Origin: Erysipelothrix sp.
GTDB taxonomy: Bacteria > Bacillota_I > Bacilli_A > Erysipelotrichales > Erysipelotrichaceae
NCBI GenBank assembly: GCA_012511085.1
Contig: JAAZGU010000103.1
Coordinates: forward strand, 1 to 6,968
Direction of reading: 5' to 3'
Length of the DNA: 6,968 nt
The position numbers and the translations under genes were made by a program. Below are positions 1 through 6,110 of the stretch, one piece after another; position 1 is the stretch's first letter, and each line of letters starts with the position of its first letter. The notes under the pieces were generated by a model, which saw only the letters and a list, made by a program, of their open reading frames with translations, was not told where the DNA came from and did not search any database.

Positions 1-2
1 TA

Positions 3-30
3 TATAAAAAAAGGATGACATGCATCCTTT
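3..30 (-). terminator. Rho-independent terminator of the CcdA-like gene
   Basis: Read on the minus strand, AAAGGATG (30-23) pairs perfectly with CATCCTTT (17-10) around a 5-base loop. A run of T follows (the A tract at 6-9 on the plus strand, continuous with the A's of the stem). The gene's TAA stop (31-29) runs into the 5' arm of the stem, so the stop codon is part of the hairpin. On the plus strand there is no clean T run after the stem, so it probably acts mainly on minus-strand transcripts. Confidence 0.8.
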
Positions 31-970
31 AGGTTTTGATTGTTTGGCGATAACGCTGGTCAAGCTTCGCAATGATAATTGCGACTCCAAAAGAAATCAC
101 AAACACAATAATCGTGCCACTGATATCATTTAATAACATGGGATTAAAGATTAAAACAAAGGCCAACGCTAGCATAATGATGCCACCCACCAACTTTAAG
201 AAACGCCCATGCTTTTCTTCAAGCTTTGACATCCGCAATGTGAAAACCACAATTAAAAATATCGCAAGTTCATCCAACAAATAGATGAGTAGATAAACAA
301 TAAAAAGCAGTGTGAAAGTACCCGTGCTTGGATGGTGACTTGCCATGATCGAAGACCAAATCATTGGAAAACCGGCGGTGCAAGGCAATTCAACCAAGGT
401 GATGCCAAGTGCCATGGTTGCTGATCCGATGATAAGTTGTGGCACGCTTAATTCAGCTTTTCTTAAGTCGCGCACCTGTTTATAAAACTTTGGTTTGTAA
501 CGATCCGGAATCGTTAATGAAAGGCCCTTTTTAAATTGAAAGAAATCTTTAATGTTAATAATCGCAAAAAAGATCGCAATCCCAGCCACTACAAGTCGAA
601 TCCACAACAAGTAAGTGATATACGAAATGATATTAATCATACCTAAAATAAACAAACCATAAATCAAAGATGTGATTATTAGATATGTAATTCCAACAAT
701 TAAAATCTTCTTACGGGAACCGCTCATCACAACCATGCCCATTAAAAAAGTTAAAACCCACAAGGAACATGGGTTAAAACCATCGACAAAGGCAATGATT
801 AAGGTCGCAAAAAACAATGGCAATGAACCAACTTCAATTTCAAAATTAAATATTTTAATGACTTCTAAGCTTGCCTTGGCAATGCTTGGTGTCCCGCTTG
901 CTATGGTTTTTATGCTCAACAAAGAAAGTCCTAAAACAAATATTATAAGAAAGATATGTTTGCGTTTCAT
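29..970 (-). CDS. CcdA/DsbD-like transmembrane thiol-redox protein
   Basis: This is a 313-residue polytopic membrane protein. Residues 5-22 form a hydrophobic leader (signal peptide or first helix), followed by a short polar stretch to about 48 and then roughly six to eight helices. The only two cysteines lie in paired motifs within hydrophobic segments: DGFNPCSLW (C68) and ELPCTAGFP (C197). In the CcdA/DsbD transmembrane family, such a Pro-Cys pair, one in each half, passes electrons from cytoplasmic thioredoxin to extracytoplasmic partners. That role is inferred here. The start ATG has a GGGAG site four bases upstream, and the gene is monocistronic between its own promoter and terminator. 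It is transcribed divergently from an ABC exporter pair. No cytochrome c gene or thioredoxin-like partner is present in the window, so the partner is unknown. It could instead be a relative in the wider LysE/CcdA superfamily with another role. The family call is fairly firm; the substrate is not. Confidence 0.75.
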   Translation of the reverse strand: MKRKHIFLIIFVLGLSLLSIKTIASGTPSIAKASLEVIKIFNFEIEVGSLPLFFATLIIAFVDGFNPCSLWVLTFLMGMVVMSGSRKKILIVGITYLIITSLIYGLFILGMINIISYITYLLWIRLVVAGIAIFFAIINIKDFFQFKKGLSLTIPDRYKPKFYKQVRDLRKAELSVPQLIIGSATMALGITLVELPCTAGFPMIWSSIMASHHPSTGTFTLLFIVYLLIYLLDELAIFLIVVFTLRMSKLEEKHGRFLKLVGGIIMLALAFVLIFNPMLLNDISGTIIVFVISFGVAIIIAKLDQRYRQTIKT

Positions 971-1014
971 AAAGCTCCCATCGTTATCATTGTTCTTATT
1001 TACTCAACATGTTT

Positions 1015-1043
1015 AATATACCACATATTGACTTTCATGATAA
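1015..1043 (-). promoter_or_regulatory. Promoter for the CcdA-like gene
   Basis: Read on the minus strand: a -35-like TTATCA (1043-1038, four of six matches to TTGACA), a 17-base spacer, then TATATT (1020-1015) preceded by TGG, which makes an extended -10 (TGnTATATT). Transcription would start near 1008, leaving an untranslated leader of about 38 bases before the ATG at 970. The call rests on consensus matching only. Confidence 0.55.
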
Positions 1044-1080
1044 ATATTCTAATTTAAAATTTTATTTAATAAAACTGTTG

Positions 1081-1091
1081 TATAATATAAT
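1081..1091 (+). promoter_or_regulatory. -10 region of the ABC exporter operon promoter
   Basis: Two overlapping perfect TATAAT hexamers occur at 1081-1086 and 1086-1091. No good -35 lies at the right distance, and the upstream stretch (1051-1070) is almost pure A/T and could act as an UP-type element. The start site would fall at about 1093-1098. This supports translation from the ATG at 1113 and places the in-frame TTG at 1092 at or before the mRNA start. Confidence 0.5.
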
Positions 1092-1112
1092 TTGGAAATC
1101 GTGAGGTTTATC

Positions 1113-2723
1113 ATGACACTCAAACAATTGCTTGTCGAAAATAAAAATAAATTCATATTGTATGTGATAGGCGCCCTGCTGACAATAACAGGAAGCATTT
1201 TCGCAACCCTAGCCTTATCCAATGCGTTTGGCATTATTGAAGAACATGATCCTGAACAAATTCGTTATCGAATCATCGTCACCTTGGTGTTCGCACTCGC
1301 TCCAATTTTAATTCAAGTCATATCTCGATTTTTACGCATCGGTTTCATGAAAGATGTGCTCATTCAGGTACGCACCCTTGCTTATCAAAAAGTAATGACA
1401 AATTCAATTGAGAGTTTTAAGAGTGCACCCAAAGAACAACATCTCTCCACATTGATTTCAGACATCAACGTGTTTGAACGTGATTTTTTCTTATCGCTTT
1501 TAAACATCGTTTTTTCATTTGGGACCTTTTTAGTAGGCGTTCTTATTTTACTTTTTATTGCACCGTACATTGGTATCTCTGCATTTTTCGTTACCATCAT
1601 CTTATTTTTAGTTACAAAATATTATGAGCCGCAAGCAAAAGCTGCCAAAGCCGAAACCTTAAAGGCAAATCAAAAATATCATGAAAACTTAACCAACATC
1701 CTCAACGGTTTGGAAGTCATCACCTTGTTTCAAGTTCAAGAGCATTTTAAAAGACCCTTTGCATCCATTATCACCGTGCTTGAACAAGTTAAAAAGAAAG
1801 CTTTTAAAATCGATGAATTTCAATCCAACATCAACCACTGGATTGCATCAACTTATCAAATTGTTGTCTTTATGTACGCCACTTATTTGTATGTACAAAA
1901 TGAGATCACGCTCATTAGCCTCATCATTGTCTTTAACTTTGTAGGGCAATTGGTTTGGTCGATGATCAGTGGCTTTAGTTTTATTAACCGAATCAAAACT
2001 TCGGCTGACATTTATCATAAAATCACACATGTCGATGTTCCTGAAATAAATACAGTTGATTTTTCTTTTGAGAAAGGCTACAAGATTAAGAATCTTACTT
2101 TTCATTACGATGAAGACCTTGTGCTCAATAACTTCTCTTATGACATTAAGCCCAAAGACAAGGTGCTCATCATTGGCCCTTCCGGCAGTGGCAAGACAAC
2201 ACTGCTTAATGTCTTATCGAAAACACTGTCTAATTTCAGTGGTGAGGTACTCATTGACCAAAAAGACATCCGGACCATCGATTACTTGCAGTTTTTAAAT
2301 CAAACCGCCTACATCAAGCAACAACATTTCCTTTTTAATGATTCCATTAAAAACAACATCATTCTTAATGCCAAAGCAGATCTTGTCAAACTCAACAAGA
2401 TCCTAGACGACCTTGATTTAAGTTTGTGGATTGAAAGTCTTGAAGCAGGTTTTGATCATATGTTAATCAACAACGGGCAAAATATTTCAGGAGGTCAACG
2501 TCAAAAAATAAGTATTGCGCGTGAGTTGTATCACGACAAAGAAATCTTTTTTGTGGATGAACCTTCAGCAAGTCTCGATGATGATAGTTCACGCAATGTT
2601 TACGAAGCCTTATTTTCATTGGATAAAACAATCATTTGCGTCTCACACCGTCATTTGGATTATCTAGAATCTTATTTTAATAAGGTTGTCGTCTTAGATC
2701 CACAAGGAGCTTCCTTATCATGA
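1113..2723 (+). CDS. ABC exporter half-transporter, subunit 1 (membrane domain fused to ATPase)
   Basis: This type IV (exporter-fold) half-transporter has 536 residues from the chosen ATG. Six helices lie at about 13-39, 53-75, 127-150, 151-171, 241-261 and 264-289, followed by a C-terminal nucleotide-binding domain. ATPase motifs: aromatic A-loop FHYD (Y332), Walker A GPSGSGKT (355-362), Q-loop YIKQQ (about 403), signature NISGGQ, Walker B IFFVDEP (D482, catalytic E483), D-loop SASLD and H-loop VSHR (H512). The ATG at 1113 has GTGAGG six bases upstream. A TTG at 1092 would add seven residues but has no SD and sits at the predicted transcription start. The protein is somewhat short for the family (usually about 570-600), with little tail after the H-loop. 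The stop overlaps the next start (ATGA), so the two subunits probably form a heterodimer. There is no N-terminal peptidase domain. The substrate is unknown; CydC/CydD-like thiol export, multidrug or peptide export cannot be separated by eye. Confidence 0.9.
   Translation: MTLKQLLVENKNKFILYVIGALLTITGSIFATLALSNAFGIIEEHDPEQIRYRIIVTLVFALAPILIQVISRFLRIGFMKDVLIQVRTLAYQKVMTNSIESFKSAPKEQHLSTLISDINVFERDFFLSLLNIVFSFGTFLVGVLILLFIAPYIGISAFFVTIILFLVTKYYEPQAKAAKAETLKANQKYHENLTNILNGLEVITLFQVQEHFKRPFASIITVLEQVKKKAFKIDEFQSNINHWIASTYQIVVFMYATYLYVQNEITLISLIIVFNFVGQLVWSMISGFSFINRIKTSADIYHKITHVDVPEINTVDFSFEKGYKIKNLTFHYDEDLVLNNFSYDIKPKDKVLIIGPSGSGKTTLLNVLSKTLSNFSGEVLIDQKDIRTIDYLQFLNQTAYIKQQHFLFNDSIKNNIILNAKADLVKLNKILDDLDLSLWIESLEAGFDHMLINNGQNISGGQRQKISIARELYHDKEIFFVDEPSASLDDDSSRNVYEALFSLDKTIICVSHRHLDYLESYFNKVVVLDPQGASLS
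2704..2709 (+). promoter_or_regulatory. SD site for the second exporter subunit, inside the first gene
   Basis: AAGGAG lies within the last codons of the upstream gene, ten bases before the ATG at 2720. Start and stop overlap as ATGA, which favours translational coupling and near-equal production of the two subunits. Confidence 0.7.
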
Positions 2724-4366
2724 AAAGAATAAAATATGGTCACAAGGGATGGCTTGCCTTAGTTTCATTAATGTTAGCAATTGAAAACATTGGTAGCGGT
2801 GTTTCAATTTATTTGTTGCGCTTTATAACCGATTATGGTATCAATCGCCAACTTGACAAAATGCTGGATGTCGCCAAATTCATGATGGTGTTATTAGTGC
2901 TTGGACTCATTGTCGGAATCTTAACAACCTATGTCAAAGCAGCCTATAAAGAACGGAGCTTGCAACTGATGAAACAGCATTATGTCAATGAGCTCTTAAA
3001 ACAAGACATTACACAATTACAAAAAGAACACGCCGTCCATTATCGTTCACATCTAACCAATGATTTTGACAACTTTGAGAAAAAGTACTTGGACAATGTG
3101 TTCCAAATCATTTCGATGCTGATGCAACTGATTGTTACTGTTGTGTTAGTGGCAATGATCAGTTGGATTTTAGTTGTAATCGCATTGGTTCTATTTCTTA
3201 TCTTCATTACAATTTCAAGTTCATCCAACAAGCCAGTTCAAAAAAGTGAAGCGAAAAAATCCGCTTCCTTGTCTGACTACACACAACTTGTGGAAGAAAC
3301 TTTGGAAGGCTTTGAAATTATCAAACAACATCAGCTTGAAAATATCCGCTTTGAAAAGTTTAAACAACAAGCAGAACAAGTGCAAATTGATAACTACAAA
3401 GTTGATGTGAAGACAACGTATGTTGATGCCCTCGTGCGTTTTTTCCAATCGAGCATCTTGTTTGGATTAATCATTGCCGGTATCTTAGCCGCCAAATCTT
3501 ACAACATGGGCCTTGGTAGCATCATCGTGGTCGCTTCAAGCTTTGGTAGTGCAATGTGGCCACTCCAACAATTTTCAACCGTTATTATTGAAATGAAAGG
3601 TATCGAAAAAGTCTTGGACTCCTTTGACAAGTACCTAACGCGCCCCATCTTGCATCGTAACTTATCGCTTTCTCACTTTGATCAACTTGAATTTAAAGCA
3701 TGCGATTTAGGTTACCCAGAAGATGATTTCAGTATCTTACGTGATGTGAATCTCTCAGTAAACACGAACGATAAAGTTTTAATCATCGGCCCTTCTGGTG
3801 CTGGCAAATCCACAATTTTAAAAACCATTCGCCAATCCATCCTGCCTAAATCAGGATTAGTATCTGTTAATGATCAGAACATTTTTGAAATCAATCCCCT
3901 TGATTATTATTCACTCTTTTCAACGGTCGACCAAATCGGATTTATTTTTAATGGCACTATCTTTGAAAACGTAACTTTGTTTAAAGATATCAATCCTGAT
4001 GTCGTGCACGAGGCTTTAAAACGCGTTAATTTGGATGATTTCAAACTTGAGGAAATCTTACACAACAACGGCGCTAACATCTCAGGAGGGCAACGAGCAC
4101 GCTTGCTATTGGCGCGAGCACTTGTTTTAGATAGTCAAATCATCCTATGCGACGAAGTATTTGCGAATCTTGACCTCGACGTTGCCAAAAGCATTGAATA
4201 CGACATGCTGCATCTTGATCAAACCATCATTAATGTCAGCCATGTCATGTTTAAAGAAAATCTAAAGTACTATAATAAAATCTACATTGTTGAAAATTCC
4301 AGTGTGCATCTAAGCACAAGTCTTGATGAAGTTGTCTTGAAAATGAGCTTGACATATCTTAACTAA
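2720..4366 (+). CDS. ABC exporter half-transporter, subunit 2 (membrane domain fused to ATPase)
   Basis: This is the 548-residue partner of the upstream half-transporter, with the same architecture. Helices lie at about 11-35, 51-74, 126-150, 148-168, 240-258 and 263-290, and an ATPase domain starts near 322. Motifs: A-loop region GYPED (Y332), Walker A GPSGAGKST (357-365), Q-loop Q405, signature NISGGQ (453-458), Walker B IILCDE (D478, E479), H-loop VSH (H508). After the Walker B Glu the usual P-T/S-S-A-LD is replaced by VFANLD, an uncommon D-loop approach. The catalytic Glu, signature and H-loop are intact in both subunits, so neither ATP site is obviously degenerate, unlike many Gram-positive heterodimeric exporters. 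The start is fixed by the ATGA overlap and the SD at 2704-2709. A hairpin terminator follows 54 bases after the stop. The transported substrate cannot be told from sequence. The divergent CcdA-like gene makes a thiol/redox role (as in CydDC) worth considering, but only as inference. Confidence 0.9.
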   Translation: MKRIKYGHKGWLALVSLMLAIENIGSGVSIYLLRFITDYGINRQLDKMLDVAKFMMVLLVLGLIVGILTTYVKAAYKERSLQLMKQHYVNELLKQDITQLQKEHAVHYRSHLTNDFDNFEKKYLDNVFQIISMLMQLIVTVVLVAMISWILVVIALVLFLIFITISSSSNKPVQKSEAKKSASLSDYTQLVEETLEGFEIIKQHQLENIRFEKFKQQAEQVQIDNYKVDVKTTYVDALVRFFQSSILFGLIIAGILAAKSYNMGLGSIIVVASSFGSAMWPLQQFSTVIIEMKGIEKVLDSFDKYLTRPILHRNLSLSHFDQLEFKACDLGYPEDDFSILRDVNLSVNTNDKVLIIGPSGAGKSTILKTIRQSILPKSGLVSVNDQNIFEINPLDYYSLFSTVDQIGFIFNGTIFENVTLFKDINPDVVHEALKRVNLDDFKLEEILHNNGANISGGQRARLLLARALVLDSQIILCDEVFANLDLDVAKSIEYDMLHLDQTIINVSHVMFKENLKYYNKIYIVENSSVHLSTSLDEVVLKMSLTYLN

Positions 4367-4420
4367 GATTATGGCTTGAATTTGTTTCCCTAATCTGTAA
4401 TCTATTAAATATGATATTTA

Positions 4421-4460
4421 GACAAGGCTAATTTATTTAATACCCTTGTCTTTTATTTTT
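4421..4460 (+). terminator. Rho-independent terminator of the exporter operon
   Basis: GACAAGG (4421-4427) pairs perfectly with CCTTGTC (4444-4450) across a 16-base A/T-rich loop. The T-rich tract TTTTATTTTT (4451-4460) follows directly. It separates the exporter pair from the metal importer genes. The 3' arm also supplies the likely -35 element of the downstream promoter. Confidence 0.8.
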
Positions 4461-4474
4461 ATTAGGTATATACT
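4446..4474 (+). promoter_or_regulatory. Promoter of the metal importer operon
   Basis: TTGTCT (4446-4451, four of six to TTGACA), a 17-base spacer, then TATACT (4469-4474, five of six to TATAAT). The start site would be about 4481-4483, giving a leader of roughly 38 bases. The -35 lies in the 3' arm of the upstream terminator and the -10 lies inside the inverted repeat at 4462-4480. It is the best-placed sigma-A-type promoter in this gap. Confidence 0.6.
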
Positions 4475-4480
4475 ATCTAA
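4462..4480 (+). promoter_or_regulatory. Candidate DtxR/MntR-family metalloregulator operator
   Basis: TTAGGTATATACTATCTAA is a 19-base imperfect inverted repeat: half-sites TTAG-N-TA and TA-N-CTAA mirror each other exactly at six of seven positions, and the flanking A (4461) and T (4481) extend the match. The length and TTAGG...CTAA ends resemble operators of the DtxR/IdeR/SirR group (known for that family). It covers the -10 hexamer and runs to the expected start site, where a metal-loaded repressor would block RNA polymerase. The downstream genes encode a Mn/Fe-type importer, which fits. No regulator gene is in the window, so binding is inferred. Confidence 0.55.
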
Positions 4481-4482
4481 TG

Positions 4483-4489
4483 AAGGAGG
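4483..4489 (+). promoter_or_regulatory. Strong SD sequence displaced from the ATPase start
   Basis: AAGGAGG is the strongest SD in the window, but it ends 30 bases before the ATG at 4520, too far for ordinary initiation there. No start codon in that gene's frame lies at a normal distance. It is well placed (five bases) for a TTG at 4495, which opens a three-codon frame ending at TAG 4504-4506. An ATG at 4480 in the same frame would read MKEAYLFR then stop. The ATPase start itself has only the weak AGGTAG (4501-4506) upstream. Confidence 0.5.
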
Positions 4490-4519
4490 CCTATTTGTTT
4501 AGGTAGTGATATAAAAACA

Positions 4520-5227
4520 ATGAACCATGTCATAGAAGTTCAAAATCTTGTGGTAACTTATCGTGATGAACCTGTCATTCACAATATTAGTTTTACCTTC
4601 GAAAAAGGAAAACTGGTTGGAATTGTTGGGCCAAACGGTGCCGGTAAATCCACAATGATCAAGGCCATTTTAAATTTAATTCCAAGTGATCACGGGAGCG
4701 TATCTTTTTATGGAAAACCACTCAATGAAGTGCGACGACAAATTGCTTACATTCCGCAACGTTTTGATATTGATTTGCATTTCCCTATCAATGTTTTAGA
4801 TACTGTTACATTAGGAACCTACCCAAAACTTGGTCTCTTTAAACGTGTTGGAAAATACGAAAAAATCCAAGCATTAAATGCTTTGAAACGTGTTGGGATG
4901 CAAAATTATGCTTACACTCAAATCAGCGAACTTTCTGGAGGCCAACAACAGCGTGTCTTTTTAGCGCGCGTGCTTGTGCAAGATGCTGATATCTTGTTCT
5001 TAGATGAGCCCTTTGTTGGGGTCGATGTTGCGAGTGAACTTGCGATGATGAACATCCTAGCACAACTCAAGTCAGAAGGAAAAACAATCTTTGTTGTGCA
5101 CCATAACCTTGAAAAAGTAAAAGAATACTTCGATGATTTAATTATCCTAAATAAAGAAATTATTGATCTCGGTCCAACGGAATCGGTCTTTAATGATGAA
5201 GTTCTAGCGCGAGCTTACGGCGATTAA
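4520..5227 (+). CDS. mntA: Manganese/iron-type ABC importer, ATP-binding subunit
   Basis: This 235-residue cytoplasmic ATPase powers metal uptake through the permease encoded next. Motifs: Walker A GPNGAGKST (37-45), Q-loop IPQ (Q80), signature LSGGQ (138-142), Walker B ILFLDEP (D162, catalytic E163), D-loop GVD and H-loop VHHNL (H195). The VHHNL/VHHDL pattern and full length are typical of the ATPases paired with cluster A-I metal-binding proteins (PsaB, SitB and MntA/MntB, depending on species). The ATG at 4520 gives the expected family N-terminus (beta strand IEVQNLVVTY), but its SD context is poor because the strong SD lies 30 bases upstream. It is the first gene of a three-gene operon whose promoter carries a likely metalloregulator site. 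The symbol follows the staphylococcal order (ATPase, permease, binding protein); Zn specificity is less likely, judging from the binding protein. Confidence 0.9.
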   Translation: MNHVIEVQNLVVTYRDEPVIHNISFTFEKGKLVGIVGPNGAGKSTMIKAILNLIPSDHGSVSFYGKPLNEVRRQIAYIPQRFDIDLHFPINVLDTVTLGTYPKLGLFKRVGKYEKIQALNALKRVGMQNYAYTQISELSGGQQQRVFLARVLVQDADILFLDEPFVGVDVASELAMMNILAQLKSEGKTIFVVHHNLEKVKEYFDDLIILNKEIIDLGPTESVFNDEVLARAYGD

Positions 5228-5252
5228 CTTGTAACTCAAAGGGGATTAGCTT

Positions 5253-6110
5253 ATGGGAGCCATTAATCAATTCATCTCCGATTTAATACAATACGGATTT
5301 CTACAAAAAGCGCTCTTTACGTCCGTGATGGTTGGCATCATCTCTGGTGTAATTGGTAGCTTTATCATTTTACGTGGTATGTCACTGATGGGCGATGCGA
5401 TTTCACATGCAATTTTACCCGGAGTGGCTGCATCATTCATGCTTGGTATAAACTATTTTGTAGGTGCTGTCATCATGGGGTTGTTGACTTCAGTTTCTAT
5501 TACTTTTATTAGTCAAAACAGTAAGTTAAAAAGTGATACTGCCATTGGAATTATTTTCTCTGCATTTTTAGCCTTGGGAATTCTCATGTTCATGAAGGCG
5601 CAAACAGCCATTAGTCTTGATTCAATTTCATTTCGTAATGTGCTTATAGTCCCAGATTTTGATATGTACCTCACATTCATTATCGGCATCTTTGTGATTG
5701 TTATTATTTTTATATTTTATAAAGAGTTTTTAATTACTTCATTTGATCCAGTCATTGCTGATACTTATGGTATAAGCACAAAGCTGTTTCATTACCTACT
5801 TATGATTTTGCTGACACTCGTGACCGTTGCTTCTTTACAAACAGTTGGTGTTATCTTAGTTGTAGCCATGTTGATTACACCCGCAGCGACTGCATTTTTA
5901 ATCACGCAAAAATTATCTAAAATGATATTCTTTGCCGCAAGTCTTGGTGCACTTGCTGCCATCGTTGGTCTTTTTTTAAGTAACACATATAACTTAGCTT
6001 CTGGACCCGTTATTGTTTTAGTTTCAACCATAATGTTTTTGATCGCATTTTTCTTCGCACCAAACAAAGGCATTGTATGGCCTTACCTTTCGAAAAAGGA
6101 GAACCAATGA
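5253..6110 (+). CDS. mntB: Manganese/iron-type ABC importer, permease subunit
   Basis: This is a 285-residue ABC-3 family membrane permease, the normal length, with about eight or nine helices. Hallmarks are RGMSLMGDAISHAILPGVA (residues 41-59) and the later TPAATAFLIT segment (209-218). In this family the Asp and His of GDAISH (D48, H52) sit in the transport path and are implicated in metal passage. The start ATG has AAAGGGG (5238-5244) eight bases upstream, and the gap after the ATPase gene is 25 bases, so both are on one transcript. The stop TGA overlaps the next ATG as ATGA. A single permease gene suggests a homodimeric channel, unlike systems with two permease genes. Mn2+ is the preferred guess, from the binding protein ligands. 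Confidence 0.92.
   Translation: MGAINQFISDLIQYGFLQKALFTSVMVGIISGVIGSFIILRGMSLMGDAISHAILPGVAASFMLGINYFVGAVIMGLLTSVSITFISQNSKLKSDTAIGIIFSAFLALGILMFMKAQTAISLDSISFRNVLIVPDFDMYLTFIIGIFVIVIIFIFYKEFLITSFDPVIADTYGISTKLFHYLLMILLTLVTVASLQTVGVILVVAMLITPAATAFLITQKLSKMIFFAASLGALAAIVGLFLSNTYNLASGPVIVLVSTIMFLIAFFFAPNKGIVWPYLSKKENQ

Noticed and set aside
1006..1013. Perfect 8-base palindrome AACATGTT near the minus-strand start site
   Set aside because: It is too short and too likely by chance in AT-rich DNA to call an operator without conservation data.
672..1016. Plus-strand frame of 114 codons
   Set aside because: It is mostly antisense to the CcdA-like gene, and its translation shows no recognisable domain; the minus-strand protein has clear helices and motifs.
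1077..1091. Possible PerR/Fur box in the divergent promoter region
   Set aside because: The A/T pattern is a direct overlap of two TATAAT hexamers, not an inverted repeat of the expected length.
1848..2105. Minus-strand frame of 85 codons within exporter subunit 1
   Set aside because: It is a reverse-strand shadow of the membrane/ATPase junction of a conserved ABC protein, with no supporting SD or motif noted.
4475..4519. Mn-sensing riboswitch (yybP-ykoY type) ahead of the importer
   Set aside because: The predicted leader is only about 38 bases, far too short for that aptamer, and no matching stems are seen.
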